Shown: positions 26,014-34,444, numbered from the stretch's first letter. The stretch is DNA of 64,000 nucleotides from Candidatus Pacearchaeota archaeon (GCA_017608025.1 JAFCGM010000003.1:1-64000); one strand, 5' to 3'. Numbers and translations: made by a program. The notes: generated by a model not told the origin, from the letters alone.

Positions 26014-27582
26014 TTAAACTTTCTCTAGAAGTTTTCGAATCTTATCCTTACCGATTGCCAAAATAAAAGGCGCTAACCGAGGTCCGCGTTCCTTGTTTAC
26101 AATCGCAAGATAGCACGCTCTGAAAAATTCTTTTGTCTTCAAGTTATTTTTTTCAGCAATTTTGTAAAACTGCTCAAACAATTTCTTTTCATCAATCTTA
26201 TTCTTTAGAACAGCAGCTAAATCCCTGAGCGCTTGCTTTTCATTGGCATTCAAACCAGAAGCAGAAGGTTTCTTTGCAACTGCAAACTTATGCTTTTCAT
26301 CAGCATATTTTTTCATCCAGTTGGAAACGCAAACCATAATCTCCTCAAGACGCTTGCTCTTTGCAACTTTCATAAATTCAGCATACTTTTCAGCAGCTTT
26401 TTTAGGATTCTGGAAAATATTGTTAAACTCAATGCAGGTTCTTATTGCAGGTTGAATGGGCATCTTTTTTAAAGGAGTTGTGCTCATCTCATAAACTCTG
26501 GACCAGTGCTGTTGGTCTCTTTTGCTGACTTTCTCTTTTCCAAAATAAACTCTCTCAGCAAAGTAAAAGTCTTCAAACACTTTCAAATAATCATCATCAA
26601 GCGGAAGCGCAAATTCCTTGTTTGGTTTTGTTCCAGCATAAAGAAATATCATAACTTCTTTTGGGTAAACTGCCATTAAATCACGAGGAGATACAACATT
26701 TCCAGCTGAACTTGACATTTTTACACCTTGCCCTTTGAGTTTAATTTGATTGTATGCAATAAATTCAGGAGATTCAAATGGCCAGATGTCTTTAATCATT
26801 TCCTTTCCTGTATCAAATGTTCCGCCAGGCGAGAAATGGTCTTTTCCCCATGGCTCAAAAACAGTGTCATAAAACTTCCATTTCATCGGAGTTTCAACTC
26901 TCCAAAGAAGCTTAATCCAGCCCTTTTTGGAAAAGTTTAATTTGCGGGTTTTTCCATCACACTCGCAAGTGTATTTTACAGTATAATTTTTGTCATAATC
27001 AATTATTTGAGTTGTGTCTTTCTTGCAATTTTCACAATAAACACGAGCAGGCCACCACTTCTCTTCAAGAGGTGTTTCTCTGAATTTATCTAAAATTTCC
27101 CTGATTTTATCTCTGCTGTTCAGTGCTTTTTTAATTTCATCTTTGTAAACGCACTTCAAGTACTGTTCTGATTCAGAAAGATAAATTGGTTTTATGCCAA
27201 GAAGTTTCATTTCTTCCTTGAACGGCAATGCAAAATGCTCTGAATATGATTTGTGGCATTTCCATGGGTCTGGAATCCAGCAAAGAGGCATTCCAATGTA
27301 TTTTTCCCATTCCTTTGGAACATTTTTCGGAACTTTTCTGAACCTGTCAAAATCATCAAAATAGCAATAAAAATTAGTTTTTTTCTTTTTTGAACGAAGA
27401 GCAGAATCCACAAAATGAACTGTAATTGGCTCCCGAAGCTTTCCTGCATGAACAATTCCGCTAGATGATAATCCTGCACGCAAGGAATAAGATTTCTTTT
27501 TAGGGTGTTTGGCAATAATTTTATCTGCAACCTGATCTGCCCAGTATTTGCTCTCTTCCATTTTAAATAAATAATCTTTCAC
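26014..27582 (-). CDS. lysS: Class I lysyl-tRNA synthetase
   Basis: 522 aa. This archaeal-type enzyme charges tRNA-Lys and is unrelated to the class II bacterial form. SSGIVHAGKLREP takes the place of HIGH, followed by CYFDDFDRFRKVP and PDPWKCHKSYSEH, a zinc site (CENCKKD, CECDGK), PFESPEFIAYNQIKLKGQG and KMSSSAGN. It diverges from the tRNA-Lys gene, its own substrate, across 265 bp of repeat-rich DNA. A second Met at residue 8 is an alternative start. Confidence 0.93.
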   Translation of the reverse strand: MKDYLFKMEESKYWADQVADKIIAKHPKKKSYSLRAGLSSSGIVHAGKLREPITVHFVDSALRSKKKKTNFYCYFDDFDRFRKVPKNVPKEWEKYIGMPLCWIPDPWKCHKSYSEHFALPFKEEMKLLGIKPIYLSESEQYLKCVYKDEIKKALNSRDKIREILDKFRETPLEEKWWPARVYCENCKKDTTQIIDYDKNYTVKYTCECDGKTRKLNFSKKGWIKLLWRVETPMKWKFYDTVFEPWGKDHFSPGGTFDTGKEMIKDIWPFESPEFIAYNQIKLKGQGVKMSSSAGNVVSPRDLMAVYPKEVMIFLYAGTKPNKEFALPLDDDYLKVFEDFYFAERVYFGKEKVSKRDQQHWSRVYEMSTTPLKKMPIQPAIRTCIEFNNIFQNPKKAAEKYAEFMKVAKSKRLEEIMVCVSNWMKKYADEKHKFAVAKKPSASGLNANEKQALRDLAAVLKNKIDEKKLFEQFYKIAEKNNLKTKEFFRACYLAIVNKERGPRLAPFILAIGKDKIRKLLEKV

Positions 27583-27599
27583 ACTTAAATAATTTATGA

Positions 27600-27646
27600 C
27601 TGCCTTTTCTTTTAAAAAGAAAATGCAAGTTGCTAAAAGAAACTGC
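27600..27646 (+). repeat. Hairpin element copy 3, upstream of the LysRS gene
   Basis: CTGCCTTTTCTTTTAAAAAG, then AAAATGCAAGTTGCT, then AAAAGAAACTGC. It has the full layout of the family: T/C-A/G hairpin, GCAAGTTGC near-palindrome and an A-rich tail, and it opens with CTGC and closes with CTGC. It lies 18 bp before the start of the lysyl-tRNA synthetase gene, in its promoter region. Confidence 0.6.
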
Positions 27647-27762
27647 TTTTAACAACAAATAAATATAAGTGGACCTCTAAAAAAGGTCCAGGTGAACATA
27701 TCCACGAGAGCAGCTCGTGAACATGAAGAGTTAATCTTTTGATTGGTATTTAAAAACTTTGT

Positions 27763-27794
27763 GGCAGGACTTTCTTTAAAAAAGAACCTCTGCC
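27763..27794 (+). repeat. Hairpin element copy 4, between two promoter-like boxes of tRNA-Lys
   Basis: GGCAG-(GAC)-TTTCTTT-AAA-AAAGAA-(CCT)-CTGCC, a long imperfect hairpin. It is bracketed by two copies of a TTTAAAAAC box, at about 27749-27757 and 27818-27826. The second is correctly placed for the tRNA; the first would be a displaced copy. Confidence 0.5.
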
Positions 27795-27847
27795 AAGAAA
27801 AGAATATTTCCACAACATTTAAAAACAAATTAGCATTATTGAAAGAT

Positions 27848-27922
27848 GGGTCGTTAGCTCAGTCTGGTTAGAGCACTGGCCTTTTAAGCCAGGTGTCGCG
27901 GGTTCAAATCCCGTACGACCCG
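27848..27922 (+). tRNA. tRNA-Lys(TTT)
   Basis: Acceptor GGGTCGT/ACGACCC, D arm TAGCTC...GAGCA, anticodon stem CTGGC/GCCAG with loop CTTTTAA and anticodon TTT, T arm GCGGG-TTCAAAT-CCCGT. 75 nt with discriminator G at 27922; no CCA encoded and no intron. A TTTAAAAAC box lies about 25 bp upstream. The last 15 bases occur again at 28028-28042 and, degraded, at 28146-28160. Confidence 0.97.
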
Positions 27923-27945
27923 GAGCTTTTCTCAAAGAAAAGCTC
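27923..27945 (+). repeat. Perfect hairpin directly after tRNA-Lys
   Basis: GAGCTTTTCT-CAA-AGAAAAGCTC, a 10-bp perfect stem with a 3-nt loop, begins at the base after the tRNA's discriminator. It may help 3' processing or termination, or be the left end of an inserted element. Confidence 0.6.
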
Positions 27946-27992
27946 GCAAAAGATATTTCACTGCCGTTCGACAATTTTTGCTTGAAGAGCAA

Positions 27993-28028
27993 GTTTTTGG
28001 CAACTTGCCTTTTTCTGAAAAAGGCAGA
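27993..28028 (-). repeat. Hairpin element copy 5, next to displaced tRNA-Lys tail
   Basis: Read on the minus strand this 36-bp block (TCTGCCTTTTTCAGAAAAAG, then GCAAGTTGCCAAAAAC) is identical to 52299-52334 except for one base. On the plus strand it runs straight into the second copy of the tRNA-Lys 3' end, sharing one base with it. Confidence 0.75.
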
Positions 28029-28160
28029 TCCCGTACGACCCGCTCTCCCTTTTCTCTAGAAAAGAAAAGGTAAGTTTCCAAAAGAAACAATATTGTTCTC
28101 TTTCGAGAACATTTCTCTTGTAAGAGAAAGATAATGCGAGTATCAATCCCGTACAACTCA
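28028..28160 (+). repeat. Two displaced copies of the tRNA-Lys 3' end with a hairpin array between
   Basis: 28028-28042 is an exact copy of the tRNA's last 15 bases (ATCCCGTACGACCCG). 28146-28160 is a third copy with three changes, and the bases before it (GCGAGTATCA) still resemble the T arm. The three copies are spaced 120 and 118 bp apart. Between the second and third lie several hairpins: CCTTTTCTCT with AGAAAAGAAAAGG, GTTCTCTTTCGAGAAC, and TTTCTCTTGTAAGAGAAA. This looks like repeated insertion at one attachment site. Confidence 0.75.
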
Positions 28161-28188
28161 CTTCCCAAAAAAGAGGCAAAAAACCAAA

Positions 28189-28599
28189 ATGGTTATAGAA
28201 ATTATAATTCCTTTCAATCCAAAATCCCTGTATGAATATGGAAGCATTGGAGACATTGTTGCAGCTTTTCATAAAAATAAGATAATTATTGGTGAGCGCA
28301 CACTTTCCCCAGATGAATATCCACGAGTTCAGCAGTGGGCTTACCTGACAAAGATAAGAGATAATGGATACAAATTTAATCATAATTTTCAAAGCCAGCC
28401 AAAAAAAGTGGATAACAACATATTTCGATTGCCTAACAGATTCATGGACCTTTTATGTGAAATATCTCCTGAATTTCAGAAAAATCTTAGAATTTACTCT
28501 CTTTTTGCACAAAGTCCAATTCTCTTGAAAAAAAGAGAATACCAAACAGAGTGCAACATAAACTCACTTAACCAAATTATCGATGACAAATTGGAATAA
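28189..28599 (+). CDS. Hypothetical protein, 136 aa
   Basis: Not recognised. Soluble; conserved-looking elements include SLYEYGSIGDIVAAFHKN and a helical C-terminus. It is the first of three orphan genes after the tRNA-Lys tail copies, starting 28 bp beyond the third copy. It may be cargo of the integrated DNA, but that is inference from position only. Confidence 0.5.
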   Translation: MVIEIIIPFNPKSLYEYGSIGDIVAAFHKNKIIIGERTLSPDEYPRVQQWAYLTKIRDNGYKFNHNFQSQPKKVDNNIFRLPNRFMDLLCEISPEFQKNLRIYSLFAQSPILLKKREYQTECNINSLNQIIDDKLE

Positions 28600-28666
28600 A
28601 AAATGCTGCCAATTCTATACTCTAAACTAAAACAATGCTTTTAAGCTAAGAACTTAAAAGAAATGT

Positions 28667-29059
28667 ATGAGCGGTCTTGAAAGCAAATTAAAAATTTCTA
28701 AGTATGTTAAATTAACCAGTAAAGGAACTGTAAAAAGAATTTATTGGGGAAGACTAAGAAAATTAAGAGAAAAAGAAATTGAAAAACATCAAGACCTTGG
28801 CGTGAATGAAGTTTTTAATTATTTGATAGATACACCTCGAGTTCTTTCTCTTGACCAGTATGGAAATTATGTTATTTCAAGACGCGGCAGAATAGACAAT
28901 CCGTCTGTAGATAGAAGCAAAGACAAAAGGTTTTTTGAAGATAATACTATTTATTTCACAAGAAAAAAGCACGCCATTGAATGCGCAAAAAACTATCTTG
29001 AACTAAAAAATTTTTCAGTAGACAAATTGCCAAAACGAAAAGATGTAATTCGGTTGTAG
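28667..29059 (+). CDS. Hypothetical protein, 130 aa
   Basis: Not recognised. Very basic at the N-terminus (LKISKYVKLTSKGTVKRIYW), so nucleic-acid binding is possible. The middle reads YGNYVISRRGRIDNPSVD. No membrane segment. Second of the three orphans after tRNA-Lys. Confidence 0.5.
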   Translation: MSGLESKLKISKYVKLTSKGTVKRIYWGRLRKLREKEIEKHQDLGVNEVFNYLIDTPRVLSLDQYGNYVISRRGRIDNPSVDRSKDKRFFEDNTIYFTRKKHAIECAKNYLELKNFSVDKLPKRKDVIRL

Positions 29060-29112
29060 ATTGTGTTCTTAATTAAATAAATTTTTTTATAGCAATCTTT
29101 TAACAGAACATT

Positions 29113-29520
29113 ATGGGTCTTGAAACAGAAGTGTTGAATATTAGGGAAATACCTTGGCCAGTAAATAACTCAAACAACAGCATTAGTAATAAGTGGTATG
29201 CGTTGGTTACTAAAGCATCAGAAGACACAGGACATGGCGGAGAGTCAAGTTTCTATGTTACTGAACTTTATATTGGAGTTAAAGCATCAGATTTTGTTCT
29301 TGATGCACAGCTAAGAGTTTTTGTTGATTCAGAAAAACCCAATCTGCATGCAATAGAAGACCCAGTTAAAATAGAAACATGCAATAAAAAAGTAAAAATC
29401 ACTAGTTCAACAGATAATAAAATAAAATTTATTGGCAATAATCTTCATAAAACTTTAATGGAATCAAGTGAAACCTATAAAAAAATATTTCATTTGTATA
29501 TAAATAATTCAAAAAAGTAA
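29113..29520 (+). CDS. Hypothetical protein, 135 aa
   Basis: Not recognised. Predicted mainly beta (WYALVTKASEDTGHGGESSF, FVLDAQLRVFVDS), no signal peptide. A TATA-like TTTTTTATAG about 25 bp before the ATG supports its own promoter. It stops one base before the end of the convergent eL37 gene. Confidence 0.5.
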   Translation: MGLETEVLNIREIPWPVNNSNNSISNKWYALVTKASEDTGHGGESSFYVTELYIGVKASDFVLDAQLRVFVDSEKPNLHAIEDPVKIETCNKKVKITSSTDNKIKFIGNNLHKTLMESSETYKKIFHLYINNSKK

Positions 29521-29703
29521 TTATTTTCTTCGCTTTCCAAAAAGCTTGTTCATCCACTTAAATCTTCGCATTTTTTTAGAAGCTCCAAATCCGCAAGATG
29601 CACATACTTTCTTTTGAATATGATAGGCTCTTTTTCCGCATCGTCTGCAAATTATGTGTGTTTTCTTTCCAGACTGCTTTCCTTTTGATGGTGTTCCTTT
29701 CAT
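29521..29703 (-). CDS. rpl37e: Ribosomal protein eL37
   Basis: 60 aa. [39 protein letters not shown]: the four zinc-ribbon cysteines and the KxTH...CRRCG pattern identify eL37. It follows the LSm gene, the standard archaeal LSm-eL37 pair, separated by 47 bp. Confidence 0.95.
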   Translation of the reverse strand: MKGTPSKGKQSGKKTHIICRRCGKRAYHIQKKVCASCGFGASKKMRRFKWMNKLFGKRRK

Positions 29704-29750
29704 TTTAAATATTAATTATTCTTTGAAGAGAAGATATTTTCCAAGTAGGT

Positions 29751-29969
29751 TTATGCTGGACTAATGAAAAGTATTGTGTCTCCACGAATAAGAATCTGTC
29801 CGAGCTTTCTAACAACTTTTCCCTCTTCTCGTTCTTCAGCTTCTTCCAAAACTGTATTTAGATGGATGTCAAAAGCTTTTAAGACACCTGAAAATTCTTT
29901 TTTGTTTTTCAGTTCAACAATAACGCGTTTGTTCTTTGCTTTATTTAATGCATCGAGTGGTTTTTCCAT
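29751..29969 (-). CDS. Sm-like archaeal protein (LSm)
   Basis: 72 aa from the ATG at 29969; the GTG 3 codons upstream is better read as part of a GTGA ribosome site. Sm1 motif KRVIVELKNKKEFSGVLKAF with DIHLNTVLEEA and Sm2 ILIRGDTILFISP are both present. It forms ring hexamers or heptamers that bind U-rich RNA. Co-directional with eL37, as in most archaea. Confidence 0.93.
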   Translation of the reverse strand: MEKPLDALNKAKNKRVIVELKNKKEFSGVLKAFDIHLNTVLEEAEEREEGKVVRKLGQILIRGDTILFISPA

Positions 29970-30036
29970 TATAATCACTTGACTTTAAACAACGGTCTTA
30001 TATTTATAAAGCTTACCTTTTGGCAAAATAAAAACT

Positions 30037-30768
30037 CTACTTATATTTGTCATACAAGGGTTTGTTTTCTTCATTAATTGTATATATTACTTCAGTAAGC
30101 TGTAAATATGTTCCGTCTTCAATTTGAAAAACAAACTTGAAATAGGTTTCCTTTGAGAAAAAAGCACAAGTTTCAACGCACTCTCCTTTAAATTCAGAAG
30201 TTTGTGGCCGGTTTTCATCGTCAGGTATTCCAGAAAGCGGGTCAAATTCAAGGTCCTCTTTTGATGGCGTGCCAGAGACCAGTCCTGTTGCACTTTCTGT
30301 TTTTATATTAATATTTGATTTTTCCTCTTTTTCATATGTTTCATAGCTTTTCACTGACGGAGCTTCTTTGAAAATAAAAGGAAGATTTTCTGTTTCTCCC
30401 ATTGTTGTTCCTGTTGAAGGGTTTACATTTACAGCAAAGCCAGTTATTCTGTTGAAGCTTTTTACTTTCTGGTTTGAAAAGACCAAATAGCGGCTTCCGC
30501 TTTCTTCTTCCAAAAAAATCTTTACAACTCCGCTTCCATAGATTTTTCCAGAAACTCGCAAGGAGCGGAGTTCAGTTGGAGAATTATCAAAGTCAGAAGG
30601 AATAAGTACATAGCCAGAATCCTGTTCAATAACTGTGTTGACTTCCTGAACATAAGTTGTTGCTGAGACAAAGCCAGTTATTGGCACTGGACCGAAATTC
30701 AAAATTGCTATAACTCCAACTGCAAGGACAACAAGACCGACTGCAAGAATTTGCGTTTTAAATCGCAT
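30037..30768 (-). CDS. Membrane-anchored extracellular protein with ITGF motifs
   Basis: 243 aa. An N-terminal membrane helix (about 7-24) leads into PITGFVSATT, a motif style common in secreted DPANN proteins, repeated as ITGFAVNV around residue 110. The rest is beta-rich and acidic. CVETCAFF near the C-terminus could form a disulfide. No family recognised; probably a surface protein. Confidence 0.5.
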   Translation of the reverse strand: MRFKTQILAVGLVVLAVGVIAILNFGPVPITGFVSATTYVQEVNTVIEQDSGYVLIPSDFDNSPTELRSLRVSGKIYGSGVVKIFLEEESGSRYLVFSNQKVKSFNRITGFAVNVNPSTGTTMGETENLPFIFKEAPSVKSYETYEKEEKSNINIKTESATGLVSGTPSKEDLEFDPLSGIPDDENRPQTSEFKGECVETCAFFSKETYFKFVFQIEDGTYLQLTEVIYTINEENKPLYDKYK

Positions 30769-30850
30769 ATTTAAAAAGAGGTTTTCTTTTTATATAATCA
30801 TTTCTACTAAGCAAAACATTTAAAAAGCACACACATCAAAAATAAATATT

Positions 30851-31231
30851 ATGTCATTCTGGCAAGGAAAATCAAAAAAGAAACCAAGTGGAGGAAAAAT
30901 GTCCTCTCTCAGAAAGAAAAGGCAAAGAGAAATAGGCAGAGATCCTTTGTATACAAAGCTTGGTGAGAAGGTAAAGCATCTTGTTTTAAGAAAACGAGGT
31001 GGAAAGAAATTTCATTCTCTAAGAGAAACAAACTTTGCAAACATTTCTGAAAATGGAATAGCAAAGAAAGTGAAGATAAAAAAAATTGTTGAAAATCCAG
31101 CAAGCAGGCACTTTGTAAGGCAAAATGTTATTTCAAAAGGCGCAATCATAGAAACTGAAAAAGGCCTTGCAAAAGTCACTTCCAGGCCGACAAGAGACGG
31201 CACTGTTAATGCTGTTTTGGTTAAGAAGTAA
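30851..31231 (+). CDS. rps8e: Ribosomal protein eS8
   Basis: 126 aa. It opens with FWQGKSKKKPSGGKMSSLRK and ends in the fold with NPASRHFVRQNVISKGAII and TSRPTRDGTVNAVLV, the eS8 signature, in the short archaeal form. TTTAAAAAGC about 30 bp upstream is a promoter candidate. Single gene. Confidence 0.95.
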   Translation: MSFWQGKSKKKPSGGKMSSLRKKRQREIGRDPLYTKLGEKVKHLVLRKRGGKKFHSLRETNFANISENGIAKKVKIKKIVENPASRHFVRQNVISKGAIIETEKGLAKVTSRPTRDGTVNAVLVKK

Positions 31232-31279
31232 ACACTGCATTCTATAAATTTATATAAACTAATTTTCTTAATTTATTAT

Positions 31280-31534
31280 ATGGTAGATAATTATACGCCT
31301 CCATTGGATATGAGACTTAAAGGTTATAATTTAACTAACAAAAGCTCAGACGAAAAGCAAGAAATTCTAAATAATTTACTAGGGAAAAAAGTAATTATAG
31401 ATGACAGACATGAACAATGGATTACTGGAAAAATTAAGGAAGTAGATGCTGTAAGAAAATACTACACCTTAAAGAAATCCGGGAAAATTGCTAATAGAAT
31501 GATTCACGACATTGAACAAATTATCGAACTTTAA
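31280..31534 (+). CDS. Hypothetical protein, 84 aa
   Basis: Not recognised. The C-terminal 50 residues (LGKKVIIDDRHEQWITGKIK, then EVDAVRKYYTLKKSG) look like a small SH3-like or Sm-like barrel. AATTTATATAAAC at about 31246-31258 is a well-placed TATA box. Confidence 0.5.
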   Translation: MVDNYTPPLDMRLKGYNLTNKSSDEKQEILNNLLGKKVIIDDRHEQWITGKIKEVDAVRKYYTLKKSGKIANRMIHDIEQIIEL

Positions 31535-31767
31535 AATTAAAAAATACAAATTAATTTCACACTTGTTTTTTATAAATATGATTTAGTCTGAAAAAGTTAT
31601 AGCGATGTTTTAAAAATAAATGTATTTTTATTACATAATGATATCACTTTTTTGTTTTTAGCTTGTGTAATTTGAATTTTTAATTTTATTTATAAGTTAA
31701 AAAGGAAAACTTTATAAATAAAAATAGCATATCTTTATAAATACTTCGATAGAGGTAAATATATAAA
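31535..31767. other. Intergenic region upstream of TFB
   Basis: Very AT-rich, no gene seen. TCTTTATAAATAC at about 31732-31744 is a likely TATA element for the TFB gene, and GAGGT at about 31753 a possible ribosome site. Confidence 0.45.
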
Positions 31768-32793
31768 ATGATTTCAAATAATGAATTTGATGAACACGGA
31801 AATCCAATCAACAAGAAGAAAAAAGATTCTAAAAAAACAACTTTTGTAAAAAGGTGCCCTGAATGCCAAAGTATTAACTTGACTGTTGATGATAAAAGAG
31901 GAGAAGTTATCTGCAAGTCATGCGGACTGGTTATTGAAGAAAATTCAGTTGACCCTGGACAGGAATGGAGAGAATTCGGCTCTGATGATCAGGGAAAAAG
32001 ACGTGCCGGAGCCCCTACTAGTTACTCAAAGCATGATATGGGAACAGGAACAGAAGTTGGTTCTGTTTCAGAAATTTATAATTTAGGTTCATCTGAAAGA
32101 AGAAAATTCATTCGCCTTAGAAAATGGCACAATAGAAGCTCAACTTCTATTGAAAGAAATCTTAAATATGCTTTAGTGGAACTTCGAAGAGTTTCCTCAT
32201 TATTGAATATTCCAGCTTCAATTGAAGAAGAGGCTGCAAGAATTTACCGCCTTGCTGTTACAAAAGGACTTGTTAGAGGAAGATCAATGGAATCAGTTAT
32301 TGTCGGGGCAATTTACATTGCATCACGGCTTTTTAATCTTCCAAGAAGCCTCAATGAGGTAACAAGCAAAACAAACACAAACAAAAGAGATGTTGGCAAG
32401 ACTTACAGATTCATTGCTAGAGAATTAAATATAAAATTGCTTCCATCAGGACCAATTGATTATATTCCAAAATTTGCAAACAAACTTGGATTCAGTGCTG
32501 ATACACAAACACAAGCTGTTGAAATTCTAAAAATTGCCCAGAAATCTGAACTAACTTCTGGAAGAGGTCCGACTGGGCTTGCTGCTGCAGCACTTTATGT
32601 GGCTTCCTTAATTACTGGAGAAAAGAGAACTCAAAGGGAAATTGCAGATGTTGTTGGAGTTACAGAAGTTACAATTCGAAACAGATATAAGGAAATGATT
32701 GAAAGATTAGATCTTGACAAGCTTATAGAAGATGCTAAAAAAGAACGGGAAAATAAAAAGAAAGTAGCAGTATCACCTTTAGAGGCAAACTAA
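31768..32793 (+). CDS. tfb: Transcription initiation factor IIB (TFB)
   Basis: 341 aa. Recruits RNA polymerase to TBP-bound promoters. A basic N-terminal tail, a zinc ribbon (CPECQ...CKSCG), the B-finger/linker (GQEWREFGSDDQGKRRAGAP) and two cyclin repeats (about 130-215 and 225-320) follow in order, with RGRSMESVIVGAIYIASR and SGRGPTGLAAAALYVAS. The C-terminal 25 residues are charged. Only TFB copy in the window. Confidence 0.95.
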   Translation: MISNNEFDEHGNPINKKKKDSKKTTFVKRCPECQSINLTVDDKRGEVICKSCGLVIEENSVDPGQEWREFGSDDQGKRRAGAPTSYSKHDMGTGTEVGSVSEIYNLGSSERRKFIRLRKWHNRSSTSIERNLKYALVELRRVSSLLNIPASIEEEAARIYRLAVTKGLVRGRSMESVIVGAIYIASRLFNLPRSLNEVTSKTNTNKRDVGKTYRFIARELNIKLLPSGPIDYIPKFANKLGFSADTQTQAVEILKIAQKSELTSGRGPTGLAAAALYVASLITGEKRTQREIADVVGVTEVTIRNRYKEMIERLDLDKLIEDAKKERENKKKVAVSPLEAN

Positions 32794-32794
32794 A

Positions 32795-32968
32795 ATGCAA
32801 ATAAATAAAGAACAAACAGAAGTAAGTATTTCAAATATTCGGGAAATTGTTTCAATGTTTGACATTGAGCATCCTCTTGGTAAAATGGGTGCTATTCATC
32901 ATTTAAAAGAAAAATTTGGAGTTTCCAGTGAAAAAGCTCTTGAAATGCTCAACAGCCTTTTTGTTTAG
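32795..32968 (+). CDS. Small protein of 57 aa behind TFB
   Basis: ATG at 32795, one base after the TFB stop, to TAG at 32966-32968. It is helical (IREIVSMFDIEHPLGKMGAI, then HHLKEKFGVSSEKALEMLNS) and might be a small helix-turn-helix or UBA-like bundle. Tight spacing indicates co-transcription and perhaps co-regulation with TFB. Overlaps the 3' end of trm1 on the other strand by 20 bp. Confidence 0.6.
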   Translation: MQINKEQTEVSISNIREIVSMFDIEHPLGKMGAIHHLKEKFGVSSEKALEMLNSLFV

Positions 32969-34085
32969 ATAGAGAGCTTATTGTTGAAAGCAATTTCTTA
33001 AGAGTAGATGTAGTTTTCAAGGATGTTTCAGAGAAGTGAGTTCTTGATGCTTTGAAACCTTTTTTATTAATATTTTCAATCAAAAAGTTCATTTTTGGTA
33101 TCCCAAAGCAGTGTTTTTTAGATAGGTAATGAATGTTAAAGTATCCTATTGTTTTTAGTAGTAATGCTTCATTGCTTATCTTCTCCAGCAAAGTAATTGA
33201 TTTTTCTGAGAAGTGTTTTTTTGACTTTGCAAATTCAAGCATTTTATTTGTAATTTTTAAATCCCAAAGCTGGCCGAGCCATAAGGGGCCTGCATAATCC
33301 CAGTTTTTGGGTTTGTCTTCAAGGTTTGTGCTTGGTTTTCTGTCACAGGTTTTCCAGTTGTAAAAAACATAGCCGTGCTTTTTCAGAATTTCATTCGCCT
33401 TTTTTGCGCCAATTTCCTTTTTCAAATAAACTTTCATATAATGGTTTGAAGAGTGAGAAAAAACAGGTGTTAAGGCGACATCATATTGGGCAGCAACTTG
33501 CTGAATTTTGTAAATTAAAATTCGAATTCCAATTTCATGCATAAACTCATTTCTTAATGGTTTTGAAGAGTATTTTCTTCTGCAAGCATAATCATATGTT
33601 CCGCAAAGTGCTGATGTGTCAGTTGCTGTAACTGAAATATAGCTGTGCGGGGAAAGTCTTTTGATTGCTGCATCTAAAAATGGAATTGGTGTTCCAAAAG
33701 GATCAATATCAATAAAATCATAAGATTTCAGTTCAGAAAGTAAAACATGAGCTTCCTTATTTTTTACTTTTAGTTTCACATTGTTGAGCTTTGCATTTTT
33801 CTTAATTCTGTCAAATGCCTTTTTGCTCATGTCATTTGCAGTGACTTCTGTATTCGGAACCTCTTTCTTAATTCGAATTGCGCGAATTCCTGAAGCTGAC
33901 AATAGGTCAAGGCATCTAAGCGGCTTTGATGATTTCCTAGAAATAGAATTGAGGAAAATTATTGAAATATCTCTACTAAGCTGCATTACTGGATTGTAAA
34001 ACACTGGCATTTTTGAATGGATTTTCCCTGCTCTGTTGCCAGGAATTTCAATCTTTGCTGTTCCTTCTTCAATTTTAGATATCAT
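32949..34085 (-). CDS. trm1: tRNA (guanine-26 N2) dimethyltransferase Trm1
   Basis: 378 aa. Methylates G26 at the D-arm/anticodon-arm hinge. AKIEIPGNRAGKIHSKMPVF, the SAM site CLDLLSASGIRAIRIKKEVP, FIDIDPFGTPIPFLDAAI and TDTSALCGTYDYACRRKYSS are hallmark Trm1 sequences, followed by the C-terminal domain with PVFSHSSNHYMKVYL. Single gene. Confidence 0.95.
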   Translation of the reverse strand: MISKIEEGTAKIEIPGNRAGKIHSKMPVFYNPVMQLSRDISIIFLNSISRKSSKPLRCLDLLSASGIRAIRIKKEVPNTEVTANDMSKKAFDRIKKNAKLNNVKLKVKNKEAHVLLSELKSYDFIDIDPFGTPIPFLDAAIKRLSPHSYISVTATDTSALCGTYDYACRRKYSSKPLRNEFMHEIGIRILIYKIQQVAAQYDVALTPVFSHSSNHYMKVYLKKEIGAKKANEILKKHGYVFYNWKTCDRKPSTNLEDKPKNWDYAGPLWLGQLWDLKITNKMLEFAKSKKHFSEKSITLLEKISNEALLLKTIGYFNIHYLSKKHCFGIPKMNFLIENINKKGFKASRTHFSETSLKTTSTLKKLLSTISSLSKQKGC

Positions 34086-34150
34086 ATTTTATATTTTGAA
34101 CCACATGCTTTAAAAAGTAATGGGTCTTTATTATTATATGTATATAAAAA

Positions 34151-34444
34151 ATGGACTTCGAGGAACAACTGACAGTAATAAGAATTCGAAAAAGATATGC
34201 AGCGCCATTTCTTAAATACAAGTATGTTTATCTTAAGAAAAAAGACATAAAATCAAAAAAAGCTTTTTCTGAAAAGATTAATTCCTTGTGCAAAACTTGG
34301 CCTGATTCATATTATCAGCTTAAAGATTCTGATGCAAAGGTTTTTGTTAAGTTCAAAGTAAAGAATGGCGAAGTCCAGGAAGTACTGAAAAAATCTGACA
34401 TTACTGGCAAAGAATATCCTGTTGCAAAATATATGAAGCATTAA
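34151..34444 (+). CDS. Hypothetical basic protein, 97 aa
   Basis: Not recognised. Lysine-rich, small, alpha/beta, with VIRIRKRYAAPFLKYKYVYL and a C-terminal strand FVKFKVKNGEVQEVL. Size and charge would suit a ribosome- or RNA-binding protein. TATATAAAAA directly precedes the start. Confidence 0.5.
   Translation: MDFEEQLTVIRIRKRYAAPFLKYKYVYLKKKDIKSKKAFSEKINSLCKTWPDSYYQLKDSDAKVFVKFKVKNGEVQEVLKKSDITGKEYPVAKYMKH

Noticed and set aside
27923-28145. A CRISPR array, suggested by the regular 120-bp spacing behind tRNA-Lys
   Set aside because: The repeats are copies of the tRNA 3' end, only three exist, the third is degraded, and no cas genes are present.
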